In this document: one piece after another, positions 60,528-64,000 of the stretch
How positions within the stretch are numbered: the stretch's first letter is position 1
How the letters are laid out: each line of letters opens with the position of its first letter
Assembly (NCBI GenBank): GCA_045545595.1
Contig: JAZQBG010000010.1
Coordinates: forward strand, 48,188-112,187
Direction: 5' to 3'
Origin: SIG205 sp045545595
GTDB lineage: Bacteria > Bacillota_I > Bacilli_A > RF39 > UBA660
DNA length: 64,000 bases
Notes under the pieces: generated by a model
Databases searched by the model: none
What the model was told of the DNA's origin: nothing
The model's input: the letters and a program-made list of their open reading frames with translations, nothing else
Made by a program: the position numbers and the translations under genes

Positions 60528-61277
60528 TTGATTACAATTAAAACCGAAGAGGAAATAGAACTTTTAAGAAAAGCTGGTAAAATAGTTTATCAAACACATC
60601 AATATTTAAAAGGAAAGCTTAAGGCTGGAATGACAACTGATGAGATAGATAAGTTAGCCTATGATTTTATAATAAGTAAAGGCGCAACTCCTTCCTTTCT
60701 TAACTATGAAGGATTTCCAAAAACTGTTTGTATATCAATAAATGATGAAGTAGTTCATGGAATTCCCAGCACAAGAATTATAAAAAAAGGAGATTTAGTA
60801 TCTATAGATATTGGTGCATGTTATAATGGTTACCATGGAGATTCTGCATGGACTTACTATGTAGGAACAAATCCACCAAGTGATATTAAACGCTTGATGG
60901 AAGGAACAGAAAAAGCCTTATATGCAGGACTTAGTGCTATAAAGGAAGGTAACCGAATTTATGATATTTCAAAAGCTGTTGAAGAATGCGCAAAAGAATA
61001 TCATTTATCAGTTGTAAGAGAATTAGTCGGTCATGGAGTTGGAAAAAGTGTTCATGAAGAACCTGATGTACCAAATTATGTAACTAATTATAAAGGTCCT
61101 ATACTAAAAGCTGGAATGGTGATAGCTGTAGAACCAATGTTAAACTTAGGAGCAAGATTTGTAGTATTAGAGGATAACGATTGGACAGTATCTACTTATG
61201 ATGGCAAACCATCTGCACACTATGAACATACTGTTTTAGTTACCAAAGATGGATATGAAATATTAACAGGAGAGTGA
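60528..61277 (+). CDS. map: Methionine aminopeptidase, type I
   Basis: Removes N-terminal Met from new proteins. 249 residues from TTG 60528 after AGAGGTGAG. Metal ligands: Asp in VSIDIGACYNGYHGDSAW, His in LVGHGVGKSVHEEP, Glu in VIAVEPML, Glu in HYEHTVLVT. Location after adk and before infA is standard. Confidence 0.97.
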   Translation: MITIKTEEEIELLRKAGKIVYQTHQYLKGKLKAGMTTDEIDKLAYDFIISKGATPSFLNYEGFPKTVCISINDEVVHGIPSTRIIKKGDLVSIDIGACYNGYHGDSAWTYYVGTNPPSDIKRLMEGTEKALYAGLSAIKEGNRIYDISKAVEECAKEYHLSVVRELVGHGVGKSVHEEPDVPNYVTNYKGPILKAGMVIAVEPMLNLGARFVVLEDNDWTVSTYDGKPSAHYEHTVLVTKDGYEILTGE

Positions 61278-61281
61278 TAAG

Positions 61282-61497
61282 ATGGCAAAAGATGATGTAA
61301 TAGAGATGGAAGGTAAAGTACTTGAAATCATACCAGGTGGACAATTCAAAGTAGAATTAGACAACAAGTGTATTGTAACCGCTCACGTTTCTGGTAAAAT
61401 AAGAATGAATTACATTCGTATCTTACCAGGTGATACAGTACTTGTAGAGTTGTCCGTTTACGATTTAACACGTGGGCGTATAACCTATAGAAAATAG
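61282..61497 (+). CDS. infA: Translation initiation factor IF-1
   Basis: 71-residue OB-fold factor that occupies the 30S A site during initiation: MAKDDVIEMEGKVLEIIPGG, VTAHVSGKIRMNYIRILPGD, LTRGRITYRK. It starts four bases after map. Confidence 0.97.
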   Translation: MAKDDVIEMEGKVLEIIPGGQFKVELDNKCIVTAHVSGKIRMNYIRILPGDTVLVELSVYDLTRGRITYRK

Positions 61498-61512
61498 TAG
61501 GAGGGATTTTAT

Positions 61513-61626
61513 ATGAAAGTAAAACCATCAGTAAAGCCAATTTGTGCTAAATGTAAAGTAATTAAACGTAACGGAAAAGTTATGGTAATTTGTGAAAATC
61601 CAAAACACAAACAAAAACAAGGATAA
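61513..61626 (+). CDS. rpmJ: 50S ribosomal protein L36
   Basis: 37-residue zinc-ribbon protein: MKVKPSVKPICAKCKVIKRN then GKVMVICENPKHKQKQG. Cys at 11, 14 and 27 and His at 32 give the C-C-C-H site. AGGAGGGAT precedes the ATG. Confidence 0.96.
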   Translation: MKVKPSVKPICAKCKVIKRNGKVMVICENPKHKQKQG

Positions 61627-61640
61627 TGGAGGTGTAAGTT

Positions 61641-62015
61641 ATGGCACGTATTAAAGGTGTAGATATCCCTAATGATAAAGTATTAGAAATTTCTTTAACT
61701 TATATTTTTGGAATTGGTAGAACTACTGCACAAAAAATTTGTGAAGCTGCTAAAATCGATGGAACAAGAAGAGTTAAAGATTTAAGTGAAGAAGAATTAA
61801 ACTTAATCCGTGATGAAGTATCTAACTATACAATCGAAGGTGATTTAAGACGTGAAGTTAGCACAAGTATTAAAGATTTAATGGAAATCGGTTGTTATAG
61901 AGGAAACCGTCATAAAAAGGGATTACCTGTTAGAGGACAAAGAACAGGTAGAAACTGTAGAAGTTGTAAAAATAAAAAAGGACCAAGAAAAGTAGTTGCT
62001 AATAAAAAGAAATAG
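61641..62015 (+). CDS. rpsM: 30S ribosomal protein S13
   Basis: S13 contacts the P-site tRNA and bridges subunits. 124 residues: MARIKGVDIPNDKVLEISLT, YIFGIGRTTAQKICEAAKID, HKKGLPVRGQRTGRNCRSCK. The usual T-NAR loop reads TGRNCRSC, with two cysteines not normally present. Confidence 0.97.
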   Translation: MARIKGVDIPNDKVLEISLTYIFGIGRTTAQKICEAAKIDGTRRVKDLSEEELNLIRDEVSNYTIEGDLRREVSTSIKDLMEIGCYRGNRHKKGLPVRGQRTGRNCRSCKNKKGPRKVVANKKK

Positions 62016-62031
62016 TTAAGGAGGAAATATA

Positions 62032-62415
62032 ATGGCTTATAAAACAAGAAAAAGAAAAGTAAAAAGAAATGTGCCTGAAGGTATCGCACATATTAAATCT
62101 ACTTATAATAATTCTATTGTAACAATTACTGACCAAGAAGGTAATGTAATTAGTTGGGCTTCCGCTGGAACATTAGGTTTCAAAGGAAGTAAAAAAAGTA
62201 CTCCTTTTGCTGCAGGTATGAGTGCTGAAGCTGCTGGTAAAGCTGCAGTAGAATGCGGAATGAAAAAAGTTAAAGCTGAAGTAAAAGGTTTAGGACCAGG
62301 ACGTGAAACTGCAATTCGTTCTTTACAAACTGCTGGGTTAGAAATTACTGAAATAACAGACGTAACACCAATACCACATAATGGATGTCGTCCACCAAAA
62401 CGTCCACGTAACTAA
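62032..62415 (+). CDS. rpsK: 30S ribosomal protein S11
   Basis: S11 is part of the 30S platform. 127 residues: GIAHIKSTYNNSIVTITDQE, WASAGTLGFKGSKKSTPFAA, TDVTPIPHNGCRPPKRPRN. Confidence 0.98.
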   Translation: MAYKTRKRKVKRNVPEGIAHIKSTYNNSIVTITDQEGNVISWASAGTLGFKGSKKSTPFAAGMSAEAAGKAAVECGMKKVKAEVKGLGPGRETAIRSLQTAGLEITEITDVTPIPHNGCRPPKRPRN

Positions 62416-62432
62416 GAAAGGGGATGTAGCTT

Positions 62433-63386
62433 GTGTTGAAATTTGAAAAACCAGAATACAAGGTAACAGACTATGTAGAAAATAATTTTTATGGAAAATT
62501 TGAATTAGAACCTTTAGAAAGAGGATTCGGAACTACTATTGGTAATGCTTTAAGAAGAGTTATGTTATCAAGCTTACCAGGGAGTGCAATTACTAGTATT
62601 AAAATTGATGGAGTTTTACATGAATTCCAAACAATCGATGGTGTTGTAGAAGATGTAACTGCAATCGTTTTAAATCTTAAAGGAGTAGTGATTAAAAATC
62701 ATGCTCCAGAAGAAAATAAAGTTATTCGTTTAAATGTAACTGGTGAAAAAGAAGTTACTGCTGGTGACTTTGAAACAGATCCAGATATAGAAATAATTAA
62801 TAAAGATTTAGTTATTGCTCATGTAAGCGAAGGCGGAAAATTAGTAATTGAAGCTACTATTGGAAATGGTAGAGGATATGTACGTTCTGATGAACAAAAG
62901 AAATTATTAGGAGATGTAAAAGTTGGAGTTATTCCTATAGATTCAATTTATTCTCCAATTGAAAGAGTTAGCTATGATGTTGAAAGTGCTCGTGTAGGGC
63001 AAAACGAAAGTTATGATAAATTAATCATGAATGTATGGACTAATGGAGCTATGAAACCTGAAGAAGCAATCGCACTTGCTAGTAGAATTTTAATAGAACA
63101 CTTAGAAATTATTACTGCAGTAGATGCAATCGCTGATGTTAAAGGTTTAATGAACGAAAAACAAGAAGATCCAAAACAAAAAACATTACAAACACCAATT
63201 GAAGATTTAGATCTATCTGTTCGTGCATATAACTGTTTAAAAAGAGCATCATTATTAACTGTTCAAGATATCACTAATAAGAGTGAAAATGAAATGATGA
63301 AAATACGTAATTTAGGTAAAAAATCTTTAAAAGAAGTTATCGATAAAATTAAAGATATGGGACTTAAATTTAGAGATGATGACTAG
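62433..63386 (+). CDS. rpoA: RNA polymerase alpha subunit
   Basis: Alpha starts RNA polymerase assembly and contacts UP elements and activators. 317 residues from GTG 62433 (TTG 62436 is also possible; AAGGGGATG lies before both). N-terminal domain: LEPLERGFGTTIGNALRRVM, SLPGSAITSIKIDGVLHEF. C-terminal domain after a linker near 232: IEDLDLSVRAYNCLKRA, IRNLGKKSLKEVIDKIKDMG. Fully normal. Confidence 0.98.
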   Translation: MLKFEKPEYKVTDYVENNFYGKFELEPLERGFGTTIGNALRRVMLSSLPGSAITSIKIDGVLHEFQTIDGVVEDVTAIVLNLKGVVIKNHAPEENKVIRLNVTGEKEVTAGDFETDPDIEIINKDLVIAHVSEGGKLVIEATIGNGRGYVRSDEQKKLLGDVKVGVIPIDSIYSPIERVSYDVESARVGQNESYDKLIMNVWTNGAMKPEEAIALASRILIEHLEIITAVDAIADVKGLMNEKQEDPKQKTLQTPIEDLDLSVRAYNCLKRASLLTVQDITNKSENEMMKIRNLGKKSLKEVIDKIKDMGLKFRDDD

Positions 63387-63402
63387 TAAAAGGAGGTAAA
63401 TT

Positions 63403-63834
63403 ATGGCTTATAGAAAATTAGGAAGAGATAATAAACATAGAAGAAGTTTACTTGCTAGTCAAGTAAAAAATCTAATCATGTATGAATCTATTCAAACAAC
63501 TGAAACAAGGGCAAAAGAAACTCGTAAATTTGCTGAAAAAATGATTACTCATGGTAAAAATGGTAGCTTAGTTGCAAGACGTAAAGCATTAGCTTTCTTA
63601 CATAATGATAAAGCTGTTGTAGAAAAAATATTCAATGAATTAGCGCCTCGTTATGCTAATAGAAATGGTGGATATACTAGAATTTTAAAACTTTCTGAAA
63701 GACGTGGGGATGACGCTTTAACTGTTATCTTAGAATTAGTTAAAGAAGAAGAACCTAAAAAAGAAGAAAAGAAAGCAACTAAAAAAGCTAGTAAAAAAGT
63801 TGAAAAGGAAGAAGAAAAAGTAGAAGCTGAATAA
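63403..63834 (+). CDS. rplQ: 50S ribosomal protein L17
   Basis: L17 lies near the tunnel exit. The core (about 1-118) shows MAYRKLGRDNKHRRSLLASQ, TTETRAKETRKFAEKMI, YTRILKLSERRGDDALTVIL. The last 25 or so residues are a Lys/Glu-rich tail beyond the B. subtilis end (about 120 residues). Last gene of the super-operon, followed by a terminator. Confidence 0.97.
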   Translation: MAYRKLGRDNKHRRSLLASQVKNLIMYESIQTTETRAKETRKFAEKMITHGKNGSLVARRKALAFLHNDKAVVEKIFNELAPRYANRNGGYTRILKLSERRGDDALTVILELVKEEEPKKEEKKATKKASKKVEKEEEKVEAE

Positions 63835-63850
63835 TAGCTTCTCTTTTATT
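63822..63850 (+). terminator. Terminator of the ribosomal super-operon
   Basis: AGAAGCT (63822-63828), loop GAATAAT containing the stop, AGCTTCT (63836-63842), then CTTTTATTTT. Confidence 0.85.
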
Positions 63851-64000
63851 TTGGGGTAGAATTTATAAATTTTCAAATGAAGTGCAACTTTAGTGAAAAT
63901 ATAATATCTAAATTAATATATAATTTTATGCCGAGAAAATCTGTTTGTAATGGGCAGTCAGATTTCATAATACTTAATTAGTAATTATCTCAAAAAATGA
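63851..64000. other. Intergenic tail of the window
   Basis: About 150 bp with no start codon followed by a long frame. AAATCTG (63937-63943) and CAGATTT (63959-63965) form a 7-bp hairpin without a T run, possibly the leader of the next gene, outside the window. Confidence 0.4.

Overview
The window looks like an origin-proximal chromosome segment of a low-GC, endospore-forming Firmicute. Coding DNA is very A+T rich. TGA is a stop (for example after pth at 9461-9463), so the code is the standard bacterial one and not the Mycoplasma code. Gene order follows the Bacillus subtilis origin region closely (gyrA, ffs, dnaX-ebfC-recR-bofA, holB-ricT-trmN-rsmI, mfd-spoVT, metG-tatD-yabE-like-ksgA-yabG-veg, spoVG, yabP-yabQ-divIC, tilS-ftsH, parAB-DUF951-ychF-rpsF-ssb-rpsR). 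Spo0A, SpoVT, SpoVG, YabG, YabP, YabQ and a BofA-like protein point to a sporulating ancestor, probably a sporulating present-day organism. Placement in an AT-rich, mostly uncultured branch of Bacilli/Erysipelotrichia-like Firmicutes is my inference.

Layout. 1-2.2 kb: the 3' end of gyrA, then about 720 bp without a gene carrying seven parS centromere sites, then the SRP RNA. 2.2-13.3 kb: tRNA deaminase, clamp-loader genes, recR, tRNA/rRNA methyltransferases, pth, mfd and an opposing ppa. 13.4-25 kb: sporulation regulators and morphogenesis genes interleaved with metG (behind a T-box), ksgA, divIC, tilS and ftsH. 24.8-25.9 kb: a small unrecognised island with a frameshifted ORF. 25.9-31.7 kb: parAB, a DUF951 protein, an AbgT transporter, ychF and rpsF-ssb-rpsR. 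31.7-36.6 kb: clpP, a nucleoside kinase, gap and a Rieske/FAD oxidoreductase. 36.7-44.7 kb: a glycolytic cluster (pgk fused to a membrane domain, a lipid-type glycosyltransferase, tpiA, gpmI) interrupted by spo0A and a DUF4143-type ATPase. 45-49.4 kb: trkA-trkH potassium uptake and a large unrecognised protein. 49.4-63.9 kb: the S10-spc-alpha ribosomal super-operon from rpsJ to rplQ, including secY, adk, map, infA and rpoA but lacking rpmD (L30).

Most genes lie on the + strand; only ppa, clpP and the Rieske oxidoreductase are on the - strand, each convergent with its + strand neighbour across a two-way terminator. This fits one replication arm leading away from the origin. The parS cluster at 1.4-2.1 kb and parAB at 25.9 kb should together form the chromosome segregation system.

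The most unusual item is the phosphoglycerate kinase reading frame, which continues without a stop into an MprF/AglD-type (UPF0104-like) multi-helix membrane domain. The junction holds a run of ten A residues; a gain or loss of one A would end translation within a few codons and release a normal-length soluble PGK. The window could therefore hold a gene making two products by slippage, although a sequencing indel must be excluded first. Other notable points are the dense parS array, tandem 0A-box-like sites upstream of spo0A, a Rho-N/SAP-like tail on FtsH, a helical-repeat protein with an apparent MazF/PemK-like barrel, and an unexplained structured intergenic region at 44.7-44.9 kb.
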